From positions 62,001 through 126,000 of the forward strand of contig NZ_JBBEWR010000009.1 of the NCBI RefSeq assembly GCF_037646345.1: a stretch of 64,000 bases of DNA, written 5' to 3'. Shown here piece by piece: positions 35,616-43,435 of the stretch. Each line of letters opens with the position of its first letter. Positions within the stretch are counted from its first letter, which is position 1. The translations under genes were made by a program, and so were the position numbers. The DNA comes from Ascidiimonas aurantiaca. Lineage in GTDB: Bacteria; Bacteroidota; Bacteroidia; Flavobacteriales; Flavobacteriaceae. A model generated the notes under the pieces. It was given only the letters and a program-made list of their open reading frames with translations. It was not told the origin of the DNA and ran no database searches.

Positions 35616-36845
35616 GTGAAGCTGCTCCTGCAAAATACAACCAAAAACGTAGAGGCCCGGATACGTATAACCGGGTCGAAAAGCGAAAGCAATCGTTTAT
35701 TGATACTCAAAGCACTATTTCCTTCAATCACTATTAACAACCTTTCAAATTCTGATGATACGCAGGTAATGCAAAAGGCACTTGCCTCTCAGGAACATGA
35801 AATAGATATTCATCATGCCGGTACGGCCATGCGTTTTCTCACTTCGTATTTTGCCATTCAGGAAAACCGTAGTGTGATACTTACCGGATCCCATCGAATG
35901 AAAGAAAGGCCCGTTAAAATACTGGTAGAGGCACTTAACAGTCTGGGAGCAGATATCAGGTACCTTGAAAAACAAGGGTATCCGCCACTTCACATTCGTG
36001 GAAAAAAGCTTTCAGGTGGGAAAGTGCGCTTAAAAGCCAATGTAAGCAGTCAGTATATATCTTCACTTTTGCTCATTGGGGCCAGACTGCAAAACGGCCT
36101 TGAAATAGAGTTGGAAGACAAGGTCACTTCACTTCCGTATATACAAATGACACTTACTTTATTAAAAAAGTTAGGTGTGTCCTGTAGTTTTAAGGGGCAT
36201 ACGGTTAAAGTATCTCCGTTTCACGAAATACCATTGGCAGAGTTTACAGTAGAATCTGACTGGAGTTCGGCATCTTATTATTACAGTTTGGCGGCCATCG
36301 CTCCCAAAGCTAATATAAGGCTTTCCAGTTATCACAAAAACAGTTTACAGGGAGATCATATTTTACAGGATATTTACCGTTTTTTTGGTGTAGATACCCG
36401 GTTTTCAGACGGAGTGATGTGGCTTACCCATTTGGGAGCAGCAAAAAATACAGTTTTAAAACAAGATCTTACACAGGCCCCTGATATTGCCCAAACTATA
36501 GCCGTGACCTGTTTTGCTACCGGAAAAGCGTGTCATCTTACCGGACTACATACTTTAAAAATAAAAGAGACCGACCGGCTTGAGGCACTAAAAACAGAAC
36601 TTGGTAAACTGGGTGCAAAAATACAGGTTACCGATTCTGAACTCATACTTTCGCCTTCAGGTTCCATAAAAAAAGGAGTGGCTATCAATACTTATGATGA
36701 CCACAGAATGGCTATGGCTTTTGCTCCTTTGGCGATGAAAGAACCCATACTTATTAATAATGCCGAGGTAGTTTCCAAGTCGTATCCTGATTTTTGGAAT
36801 GATCTTAAATTAGCGGGAATTGATCATATTAAACAGACATTATAA
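35616..36845 (+). CDS. aroA: 5-enolpyruvylshikimate-3-phosphate synthase
   Basis: Sixth shikimate-pathway step. The 409-residue protein has GSKSESNRLLILKALF, AGTAMRFLTSYFA, DWSSASYYY and the catalytic KETDRLEALKTEL; DDHRMAMAFAPLA is near the end. Start is GTG. It is somewhat shorter than the 427 residues of E. coli. It is not in the aromatic operon 6 kb upstream, so its regulation is probably separate. Confidence 0.95.
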   Translation: MKLLLQNTTKNVEARIRITGSKSESNRLLILKALFPSITINNLSNSDDTQVMQKALASQEHEIDIHHAGTAMRFLTSYFAIQENRSVILTGSHRMKERPVKILVEALNSLGADIRYLEKQGYPPLHIRGKKLSGGKVRLKANVSSQYISSLLLIGARLQNGLEIELEDKVTSLPYIQMTLTLLKKLGVSCSFKGHTVKVSPFHEIPLAEFTVESDWSSASYYYSLAAIAPKANIRLSSYHKNSLQGDHILQDIYRFFGVDTRFSDGVMWLTHLGAAKNTVLKQDLTQAPDIAQTIAVTCFATGKACHLTGLHTLKIKETDRLEALKTELGKLGAKIQVTDSELILSPSGSIKKGVAINTYDDHRMAMAFAPLAMKEPILINNAEVVSKSYPDFWNDLKLAGIDHIKQTL

Positions 36846-36875
36846 CCCTTTAAAATCATAAATATTACAGAATAC

Positions 36876-36907
36876 TTGACAACCCCTGTTGCGGGGTTGT
36901 ATATTTG
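36876..36907 (+). promoter_or_regulatory. queA promoter with a palindrome filling its spacer
   Basis: TTG at 36876-36878 and a perfect -7 box TATATTTG at 36900-36907 are 21 bp apart. The spacer is an inverted repeat ACAACCCC (36879-36886) / GGGGTTGT (36893-36900), a candidate operator; it could also be a GC-rich hairpin ending the aroA transcript, but no T-tract follows. The resulting 5' UTR would be about 120 bases, in which I recognise no known riboswitch. Confidence 0.6.
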
Positions 36908-37034
36908 CAGCCCTCTTTACCACAGAATGGGTGATAAAATCGGTCTGTAGATCAAAAATATACCATGATTGGTCACTATAGAGGAATGAGTACAAGCAGA
37001 TAACCACTCCTTAATAATGTAAAATAAAAGATAC

Positions 37035-38084
37035 ATGAAATTATCTCATTTTAATTTTGACCTTCCTAAAGAACTTTTAGCAGAATATCCCTCCGAAAAT
37101 CGTGACGAAGCACGTTTAATGGTAGTCAATAAAAAAGACAATACCATAGAACACCGTCTTTTTAAAGATGTGATCGATTATTTTGATGAAGGAGATGTCA
37201 TGGTGCTTAACAACACTAAGGTATTTCCTGCCCGTTTATATGGTAACAAAGAAAAAACCGGTGCCAGGATTGAGGTGTTTCTTTTACGAGAACTCAATGC
37301 CGAACAACGCTTATGGGATGTACTGGTAGATCCGGCCAGAAAGATACGAATTGGGAATAAGTTGTATTTTGGAGATGATGAGAGCCTGGTAGCAGAAGTT
37401 ATTGATAATACCACTTCCAGAGGGCGAACCCTGCGTTTTCTTTATGACGGGTCTTATTATGAATTTAGAAAAAAACTTAAAGAGTTAGGAGAAACCCCAC
37501 TTCCCAAATACATAAAAAGAAGTGTTGAGCCGGAAGATGAAGAACGTTACCAAACCATATATGCCAAGCACGAAGGTGCCGTGGCAGCACCTACCGCAGG
37601 GCTGCATTTCTCAAAACACCTGTTAAAGCGACTTGAAATAAAAGGAATTAACTTTGCAGAAGTTACATTGCATGTAGGGCTTGGCACCTTTAACCCTGTA
37701 GAAGTAGAAGACCTGTCTAAGCATAAAATGGATAGCGAAGAACTATCTATTGATACCGATGCCTGCGATGTTGTAAACAAAGCAAAAATTAAAAAGAAAC
37801 GGGTTTGTGCAGTGGGGACCACCGTAATAAGAGCATTGGAAAGTTCAGTATCTTCAGAACATACCCTCAATCCTTTTGAAGGATGGACCAATAAATTTAT
37901 ATTTCCTCCGTACGATTTTAGTATTGCCGATTGTATGATCACCAACTTCCACACCCCAAAATCAACCTTGTTAATGATGGTTTCAGCATTTGCGGGGCAT
38001 GATCTTATAAAAAAGGCATATGAAGAAGCTGTTAAGGAAAAATACAAGTTCTATTCGTATGGTGATGCCATGCTTATACTATAA
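37035..38084 (+). CDS. queA: S-adenosylmethionine:tRNA ribosyltransferase-isomerase
   Basis: Transfers and rearranges the ribose of SAM onto preQ1-modified tRNA to give epoxyqueuosine. FDLPKELLAEYPSENRDEARL at the start, LNNTKVFPARL, APTAGLHFSK, LHVGLGTFNPV and NFHTPKSTLLMMVSAFAG are all family signatures, and 349 residues is standard. It has its own promoter and terminator and so is probably monocistronic. It uses SAM, tying it loosely to the metabolism in the first third of the window. Confidence 0.96.
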   Translation: MKLSHFNFDLPKELLAEYPSENRDEARLMVVNKKDNTIEHRLFKDVIDYFDEGDVMVLNNTKVFPARLYGNKEKTGARIEVFLLRELNAEQRLWDVLVDPARKIRIGNKLYFGDDESLVAEVIDNTTSRGRTLRFLYDGSYYEFRKKLKELGETPLPKYIKRSVEPEDEERYQTIYAKHEGAVAAPTAGLHFSKHLLKRLEIKGINFAEVTLHVGLGTFNPVEVEDLSKHKMDSEELSIDTDACDVVNKAKIKKKRVCAVGTTVIRALESSVSSEHTLNPFEGWTNKFIFPPYDFSIADCMITNFHTPKSTLLMMVSAFAGHDLIKKAYEEAVKEKYKFYSYGDAMLIL

Positions 38085-38097
38085 AAGTGTAGATTAT

Positions 38098-38121
38098 GGC
38101 CCTGTGAAAACAGGGCCTTTT
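38098..38121 (+). terminator. Terminator after queA
   Basis: An 8-bp stem GGCCCTGT/ACAGGGCC closed by a GAAA tetraloop is followed by TTTTA. Confidence 0.85.
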
Positions 38122-38171
38122 ACCATATAAAAAAGACCTTTCTTCTGAACGCTACGTTTGATTAGACAAGA

Positions 38172-39215
38172 ATGCAGACCTTAAAAAAAGACATACGGGC
38201 ACTTTCCCGGGAACAGCTTAGAGATTTTTTTGAAAGTAGAGGAGAAAAAGCTTTCAGAGGCAATCAGGTGTATGAATGGCTATGGAACAAGGCAGCGCAT
38301 TCTTTTGAAGATATGACAAACGTTTCTTTAGAAACCCGTCAAATGCTCAAAGAGCATTTTGTCATAAACCATATACGGGTAGACCGAATGCAACGCAGTG
38401 CAGACGGAACTATAAAAAACGCCATAAAACTTCATGACGGGCTCATTGTAGAGTCAGTATTAATACCTACCGATACCAGAACAACAGCTTGTGTATCCAG
38501 CCAGGTGGGGTGCAGCCTTGACTGTAAGTTTTGTGCCACTGCACGCCTTAAGCGTATGCGCAACCTCAACCCCGATGAAATATATGACCAGGTAGTAGCG
38601 ATTGATAATCAGAGTAAACTCTATTTTAACCGTCCTCTCAGTAATATTGTTTTTATGGGTATGGGGGAGCCACTCATGAATTATAAAAATGTGCTGGCCG
38701 CCATCGATAAAATTACTGCTCCCGATGGATTAGGAATGTCCCCCAAACGTATTACCGTTTCTACTTCGGGTGTGCCTAAGATGATAAAACGTCTGGCTGA
38801 TGATGAGGTTAAGTTTAAACTGGCAGTATCCTTACATTCGGCCATAGATGAGGTAAGAACGTCCATAATGCCTTTCAACGCCACATTTCCGCTTAAAGAC
38901 TTGCGTGAGGCGCTACAATATTGGTATCAAAAAACCAAAAGCAGGATAACCTACGAGTATGTAGTATGGAAAGGTATCAATGATACCCGTAAAGATGTAG
39001 AGGCATTAGTGAAATTTTGCCGCTTTGCTCCGTCAAAAGTAAACCTTATTGAGTATAATACCATTGATGATGATCAATTTCAGCAAGCGCCAGATACAGC
39101 TGTTAATATGTATTGTGACCTTCTCGAAGAAAACGGGATCATTGTCACCGTGCGCAGATCTCGTGGGAAAGATATAGATGCTGCCTGCGGGCAGTTGGCC
39201 AATAAATCATCCTAA
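38172..39215 (+). CDS. rlmN: 23S rRNA (A2503-C2)/tRNA (A37) methyltransferase
   Basis: A radical-SAM methyltransferase of 347 residues. The cluster-binding CxxxCxxC is Cys114, Cys118 and Cys121 in GCSLDCKFC. MGMGEPLMNYKNV, ITVSTSGVPKMI, and VSLHSAIDEVRTSIMP are conserved blocks; the C-terminal RGKDIDAACGQL carries the second catalytic Cys. It improves ribosome accuracy and methylates A2503. Confidence 0.96.
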   Translation: MQTLKKDIRALSREQLRDFFESRGEKAFRGNQVYEWLWNKAAHSFEDMTNVSLETRQMLKEHFVINHIRVDRMQRSADGTIKNAIKLHDGLIVESVLIPTDTRTTACVSSQVGCSLDCKFCATARLKRMRNLNPDEIYDQVVAIDNQSKLYFNRPLSNIVFMGMGEPLMNYKNVLAAIDKITAPDGLGMSPKRITVSTSGVPKMIKRLADDEVKFKLAVSLHSAIDEVRTSIMPFNATFPLKDLREALQYWYQKTKSRITYEYVVWKGINDTRKDVEALVKFCRFAPSKVNLIEYNTIDDDQFQQAPDTAVNMYCDLLEENGIIVTVRRSRGKDIDAACGQLANKSS

Positions 39216-39272
39216 AACAAAAAATTACCACGTCTAAATACCTTCTTTTTCTTTTTTTCACGCCCTAAATAG

Positions 39273-39280
39273 TATATTTG
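39273..39280 (+). promoter_or_regulatory. -7 element very close to the polyprenyl synthase start
   Basis: TATATTTG is a perfect match to TAnnTTTG and ends only eight bases before the ATG, so the mRNA would be leaderless or nearly so. No clear -33 element is visible. Confidence 0.45.
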
Positions 39281-39288
39281 GGAGATCA

Positions 39289-40266
39289 ATGAAAGTTGTA
39301 GAGCAGATAAAGACGCCTATTCGTCAGGAAATGGAGCTTTTTGAAAAGAAGTTCTATGAATCCATGTCCTCCAAAGTAGCCCTTCTCAATCGTATTACCC
39401 ATTATATAGTAAACCGGAAGGGAAAACAAATGAGACCCATGTTTGTGTTTCTGGTAGCTAAAATGGTATCAGGTGGAAATGTAAATGAACGTACTTATAG
39501 AGGGGCTTCAGTTATAGAGCTTATACACACAGCCACCCTTGTACATGACGATGTGGTTGACGATAGTAACCGGCGCAGAGGCTTCTTCTCTATAAATGCT
39601 TTATGGAAAAATAAGATTGCCGTACTGGTAGGAGATTATTTATTATCTAAAGGATTGCTTCTTTCTATAGATTACGGTGATTTTGACCTTTTGGAGATCA
39701 TTTCCGTAGCCGTGCGGGAAATGAGTGAAGGCGAACTCCTTCAAATTGAAAAAGCCCGCAGACTGGACATTACAGAGGAAATTTACTATGAGATCATACG
39801 TCAAAAAACAGCTACACTCATAGCTTCCTGTTGTGCTTTGGGTGCCTGTTCAGTAAATACCTCCCGTGAAGAAGTAGAAAATCTCAGAAAATTTGGAGAA
39901 CTTATAGGGATGGCTTTTCAAATAAAAGACGATCTTTTTGATTATAGTGAAGGGCCCATAGGCAAGCCTACCGGTATAGATATAAAAGAACAGAAAATGA
40001 CCCTCCCGCTCATTTATGTTCTCAACAATGTATCTGACAAAGAGAAAAAATGGCTCATCAACTCTGTAAAAAACCACAATAAGGATAAAAAGAGAGTTCG
40101 TGAAGTCATTGCTTTTGTAAAAGAAAAAGGGGGGCTGGATTATGCCGAACAAAAAATGAGAACATTTCAGGAGCAGGCAGGTAAAATCCTGGATCGGTAC
40201 CCGCATTCGGAATATAAAAATGCGTTGGAAACCATGATAAATTACGTGATAGATCGTAAAAAGTAA
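39289..40266 (+). CDS. Polyprenyl (octaprenyl/heptaprenyl) diphosphate synthase
   Basis: A trans-isoprenyl diphosphate synthase of 325 residues that builds the side chain of menaquinone or other quinones. The first Asp-rich motif is LVHDDVVDDSNRRRG, the second is QIKDDLFDYSEG; the GKQMRP substrate motif lies near residue 45. Chain length cannot be set with confidence. It is alone between rlmN and the sigma factor gene. Confidence 0.93.
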   Translation: MKVVEQIKTPIRQEMELFEKKFYESMSSKVALLNRITHYIVNRKGKQMRPMFVFLVAKMVSGGNVNERTYRGASVIELIHTATLVHDDVVDDSNRRRGFFSINALWKNKIAVLVGDYLLSKGLLLSIDYGDFDLLEIISVAVREMSEGELLQIEKARRLDITEEIYYEIIRQKTATLIASCCALGACSVNTSREEVENLRKFGELIGMAFQIKDDLFDYSEGPIGKPTGIDIKEQKMTLPLIYVLNNVSDKEKKWLINSVKNHNKDKKRVREVIAFVKEKGGLDYAEQKMRTFQEQAGKILDRYPHSEYKNALETMINYVIDRKK

Positions 40267-40383
40267 AACCAGCACTTCCCATTTCATTAGGTTTTCTTGA
40301 TTATGGTTGTAAAACACTTTAAGCTGTTTTTCAGGACAGTATGCGCTAAAAATTAAATAACTTGTAAAAAATTAAAAAGACAG

Positions 40384-40413
40384 GCAACCCTTTTTCCAAA
40401 AGTATCGTCTATA
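40384..40413 (+). promoter_or_regulatory. ECF-type promoter of the sigma factor gene
   Basis: GCAACCC (40384-40390) and CGTCTATA (40406-40413) resemble -35 AAC and -10 CGTC elements of ECF-sigma promoters, with 15 bases between them. Its position just before a sigma gene suggests autoregulation. Confidence 0.45.
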
Positions 40414-40431
40414 TAAACAGAAAGCATAAAT

Positions 40432-41004
40432 ATGTTGCGCTTGAAAGTAATTCAACTTTATAGTAATCAGGAAAAGCTTGTCAAAAAAGCGATGGGGCAG
40501 AACAGAGAAGCCCAAAAGCTTCTTTTTGAAAAGCATGCGCCAAAAATGTTAAGTGTTTGCCGGCAATATATAAATGACATTCACTATGCCGAAGATGTGA
40601 TGATCGAAGCTTTTGCAAAGGTCTTTAAAAACCTTCACACCTTTAGAAATGAAGGAAGTCTGGAGGGGTGGATACGCAAGATCATGGTAAGAGAATGTTT
40701 ATCGTTTTTGCGACGAAGTAAAAAGATGGAGCTGGTTTCTGAAATAACAGATCATGTTCAGGTAGTAGCAGAAAGTACTTTTGAAGCAGAGTTGACCGTT
40801 GGTGAAATACAGCAACTACTGGACATGTTACCGGAAGGTTACCGAACCGTATTTGTAATGTACGCGGTAGAAGGATACAAACACCATGAAATTGCAAGAG
40901 AACTCGGTATCTCAGAAGGCACTTCCAAATCGCAACTTTTCAAAGCGCGTAAACTTTTACAACAAAACTATTTACAATTAAATACTCAGGTGAAATGGAG
41001 ATGA
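40432..41004 (+). CDS. ECF-type RNA polymerase sigma factor
   Basis: A 190-residue sigma-70 family protein with only regions 2 and 4. Region 2 covers LFEKHAPKMLSVCRQYINDIHYAEDVMIEAFAKVF-type helices (about residues 30-75); region 4 is LLDMLPEGYRTVFVMYAVEG plus HHEIARELGISEGTSKSQLF. It overlaps the next gene by 10 bp, which fits a sigma/anti-sigma pair. The regulon and stimulus are unknown. Confidence 0.92.
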   Translation: MLRLKVIQLYSNQEKLVKKAMGQNREAQKLLFEKHAPKMLSVCRQYINDIHYAEDVMIEAFAKVFKNLHTFRNEGSLEGWIRKIMVRECLSFLRRSKKMELVSEITDHVQVVAESTFEAELTVGEIQQLLDMLPEGYRTVFVMYAVEGYKHHEIARELGISEGTSKSQLFKARKLLQQNYLQLNTQVKWR

Positions 41005-41774
41005 ATTCAATGGAAAAAGAAATACGAGAAAAACTGCAGGACAGGTCATTAACACCTTCCCGTGATGCCTGGAATAAACTGGAAGCAAAACTGCCTGCGG
41101 TTCCGGCAAGAAAAAATAACTTTACCAGATTCTATTGGATCGCGGCCGCTATTGCAGTAATTGTATTACTGGGGTCTGTATTTTTTAGTCTTTCAGGTCG
41201 TTTCCCGGCAGAAAATGAACTGCCGGTAGTAGATGGTACTATTAAAAATGCGCCCATAGAAAAGCCTGAAGTAAAAGCAGAAAAGGAAAACGATCCACTT
41301 TCAGAAGATCAACACCGCACAAAAAATACCCCCGTTCCCTTTAAAAAACAGAACGCATCAAAATCAGCAGTAGCAGAAGCAGCAGCTTCACCGGAAGTAA
41401 AGAAAACTCCCGTTCAAGTAATGCAAAAGAAAGAAATGGTGGCGACAGCAAATGTAGAAGAGCAGGTTGCACAAAAAACTACAGAAAATACAGAAATGCA
41501 GGCCGAAGTTGAAAAGGTACTTAAGCAAATCGAAGCAATTCATTCCCAAAAAGGAGAGGTAACCGAAGCAGAGATCGATACCCTCATTCTGAATGCACAA
41601 AAAAAATTGGAAAAAAGGGTAAAGGCGGCCCCCGGGCAGATCTCAAAAGAAGCACTCGCTTTGCTTGATGATGTTGAAGAAGAACTGGACAGGTCTTTTA
41701 AAGATCGTGTTTTTGAAGCTTTAAAAAATGGTTTTGTAAAAGTACGCTCAGCCGTGGCCAACAGAGATCAATAA
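40995..41774 (+). CDS. Probable membrane anti-sigma factor
   Basis: A 259-residue protein with a cytoplasmic N-terminus (about 45 residues: REKLQDRSLTPSRDAWNKLE), one membrane segment (FYWIAAAIAVIVLLGSVFFS) and a long, Lys/Glu/Ala-rich, largely low-complexity external part ending in helices. The topology and its overlap with the sigma gene suggest it holds the sigma factor at the membrane. It lacks an obvious zinc HxxxCxxC motif. No family is recognised, so the role is inferred. Confidence 0.65.
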   Translation: MEMNSMEKEIREKLQDRSLTPSRDAWNKLEAKLPAVPARKNNFTRFYWIAAAIAVIVLLGSVFFSLSGRFPAENELPVVDGTIKNAPIEKPEVKAEKENDPLSEDQHRTKNTPVPFKKQNASKSAVAEAAASPEVKKTPVQVMQKKEMVATANVEEQVAQKTTENTEMQAEVEKVLKQIEAIHSQKGEVTEAEIDTLILNAQKKLEKRVKAAPGQISKEALALLDDVEEELDRSFKDRVFEALKNGFVKVRSAVANRDQ

Positions 41775-41831
41775 ACAGATCCTACGTATAAGGGATACCA
41801 TCATAATTACATTCATCTAAAATCAATTAAA

Positions 41832-42845
41832 ATGAAACAGTTATTCTGTATAGTTGTTTTGGCTGTACTTTCATGTTTTCAGAGCACCTGGGCTCAGGAT
41901 GCAGACATTATGCGAAAGATCGACTCGATCAAGCTGAAAATTGAAACTATAAACAAAGAAGAGAGAGCTGCTTTAAAAGCAGAAGTAGAGGAAATTAACC
42001 AACGTTTGGAACGGGGGGAGATTTCAGAAGCAAAGGCTCAGGAGTTAAAAGAAGAAGCAGCCGAAAAGCGGGTTACTTACATTAATGTGAGAACACTTGA
42101 GCTAGAAAAAACCTTGGCTGCCTTAAACAAAGCAGCTTCCGTAACATCAAAAATCGAGGTCGTTTTTGACGATTGGGAAGAGAGACGTAAACAGCGAAGA
42201 TACCGAAGACGTACTACCTCAGATCTGGTACTGGCCCTTGGGTTTAATAACGTGATACAGGAAGAACAGTCTTTAAACGATTCGGAATACCGTTTGGCAG
42301 GTTCCCGCTTTTTTGAGATAGGATGGGCGTGGAGAACCTGGGTATTTAAAAATTCTGATTTTGTAAGATTCAGATACGGGGTTTCGCTTCATATTAATAA
42401 CCTTAAACCCACCGGCAACCGCTTTTTTGTAGATAACAATGGTGAAACAGTACTACAGGAATTTCCGGAACAGTTAGACAAATCAAAACTGAGATTTACC
42501 AACCTTGTTTTTCCTGTGCATTTTGAATTTGGTCCTTCAAGAAAAATCCAAAGAGATGACTACGTTCGTTACTCTATTCGCCGAAAGTTTAAAATAGGAA
42601 TAGGGGGATATGCCGGATTTAATATAGGTACCAAACAAAAATTAAAGTACAATCTTGACGGAGAGCGTATTAAAGAAGAAATGAGAGGAGATTTTAATAC
42701 CAACAATTTTGTTTACGGGCTCAGTAGTTACATTTCCTGGGGTACTGTAGGTCTTTACGCCAAGTATGATCTCTCCCCTATATTCAATGACAATCAGCCT
42801 GAACAACGTAATATATCACTAGGTGTTCGTTTCGATATGGACTAG
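41832..42845 (+). CDS. Hypothetical outer-membrane beta-barrel protein with coiled-coil N-terminus
   Basis: A 337-residue exported protein (signal ending STWAQD). Residues about 25-110 are Glu/Lys/Ala-rich helix with heptad character (IKLKIETINKEERAAL), then an Arg-rich turn (RRKQRRYRRRT) and amphipathic strands with Gly and aromatic residues ending LGVRFDMD, as in porin-like barrels. It follows the anti-sigma gene and may be an envelope target or sensor of the sigma system. I do not recognise a family. Confidence 0.65.
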   Translation: MKQLFCIVVLAVLSCFQSTWAQDADIMRKIDSIKLKIETINKEERAALKAEVEEINQRLERGEISEAKAQELKEEAAEKRVTYINVRTLELEKTLAALNKAASVTSKIEVVFDDWEERRKQRRYRRRTTSDLVLALGFNNVIQEEQSLNDSEYRLAGSRFFEIGWAWRTWVFKNSDFVRFRYGVSLHINNLKPTGNRFFVDNNGETVLQEFPEQLDKSKLRFTNLVFPVHFEFGPSRKIQRDDYVRYSIRRKFKIGIGGYAGFNIGTKQKLKYNLDGERIKEEMRGDFNTNNFVYGLSSYISWGTVGLYAKYDLSPIFNDNQPEQRNISLGVRFDMD

Positions 42846-42865
42846 TGTACTCTGGTGAAGCATTC

Positions 42866-42895
42866 AAAACTCCGCAGGTCATGCGGAGTTTTTGT
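42866..42895 (+). terminator. Terminator after the sigma-factor operon
   Basis: A stem AAAACTCCGCA/TGCGGAGTTTT with a GGTCA loop is followed by T-rich sequence. Confidence 0.85.
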
Positions 42896-42943
42896 TTTAG
42901 GATACAATGAAATTTATTTACTTTTATCATTTATGAAATAAAT

Positions 42944-43423
42944 ATGAAAGTCTTTCAAGAAAATCAAAAGTTTACACAGCTTTGGTTATGGATCATTCTA
43001 CTTGGCATTAATGGGCTTTTTGCTTATGGATTGTATCAGCAATTAGTTTTAGAAAAAAACTTTGGTACCAACAGTATGTCAAATCTCGGCATGATCATTG
43101 CAGCCTCATTAATGGTGCTGCTTACAGTTTTTTTCTACAACCTGGAGCTACGCACATATATTGACAGGTTACAAATACATATACATTTCTTTCCGTTGTT
43201 TAAGCGTACCTACAAATGGGAAGATATCGAGTCTGCCGAGGTAGTAAAAAGATTAGTTTTAGGGTATGGTATCAGGTTTTCACCAGAGGGCACCGTGTTT
43301 AATGTAAAAGGAAATCGCCTTTTAAAACTTACTTTCAGAGATGGTAAAACACTACTTATCGGCACTCAGAAACCAGAAGCATTGATTACATTTCTAAAAG
43401 GGATGCGTCCTAAAAATCATTAA
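42944..43423 (+). CDS. Hypothetical membrane protein with PH-like domain
   Basis: A 159-residue protein with two membrane helices (residues about 13-31 and 47-66) and a soluble C-terminal half of alternating strands (YIDRLQIHIHFFPLFKRTYKW, IESAEVVKR, LLKLTFRDGKTLLIGT) resembling bacterial PH domains. No function is evident. It ends 12 bp before dnaG. Confidence 0.6.
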   Translation: MKVFQENQKFTQLWLWIILLGINGLFAYGLYQQLVLEKNFGTNSMSNLGMIIAASLMVLLTVFFYNLELRTYIDRLQIHIHFFPLFKRTYKWEDIESAEVVKRLVLGYGIRFSPEGTVFNVKGNRLLKLTFRDGKTLLIGTQKPEALITFLKGMRPKNH

Positions 43424-43435
43424 AATCAGTTTGTT

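Noticed and set aside
36908..37034. preQ1 riboswitch before queA
   Set aside because: No sequence matching the preQ1-I or preQ1-II cores, and no tRNA-like fold, could be found.
39850..40317. 155-codon minus-strand frame opposite polyprenyl synthase
   Set aside because: Phe/Tyr-rich shadow of an Asp/Lys-rich real gene.
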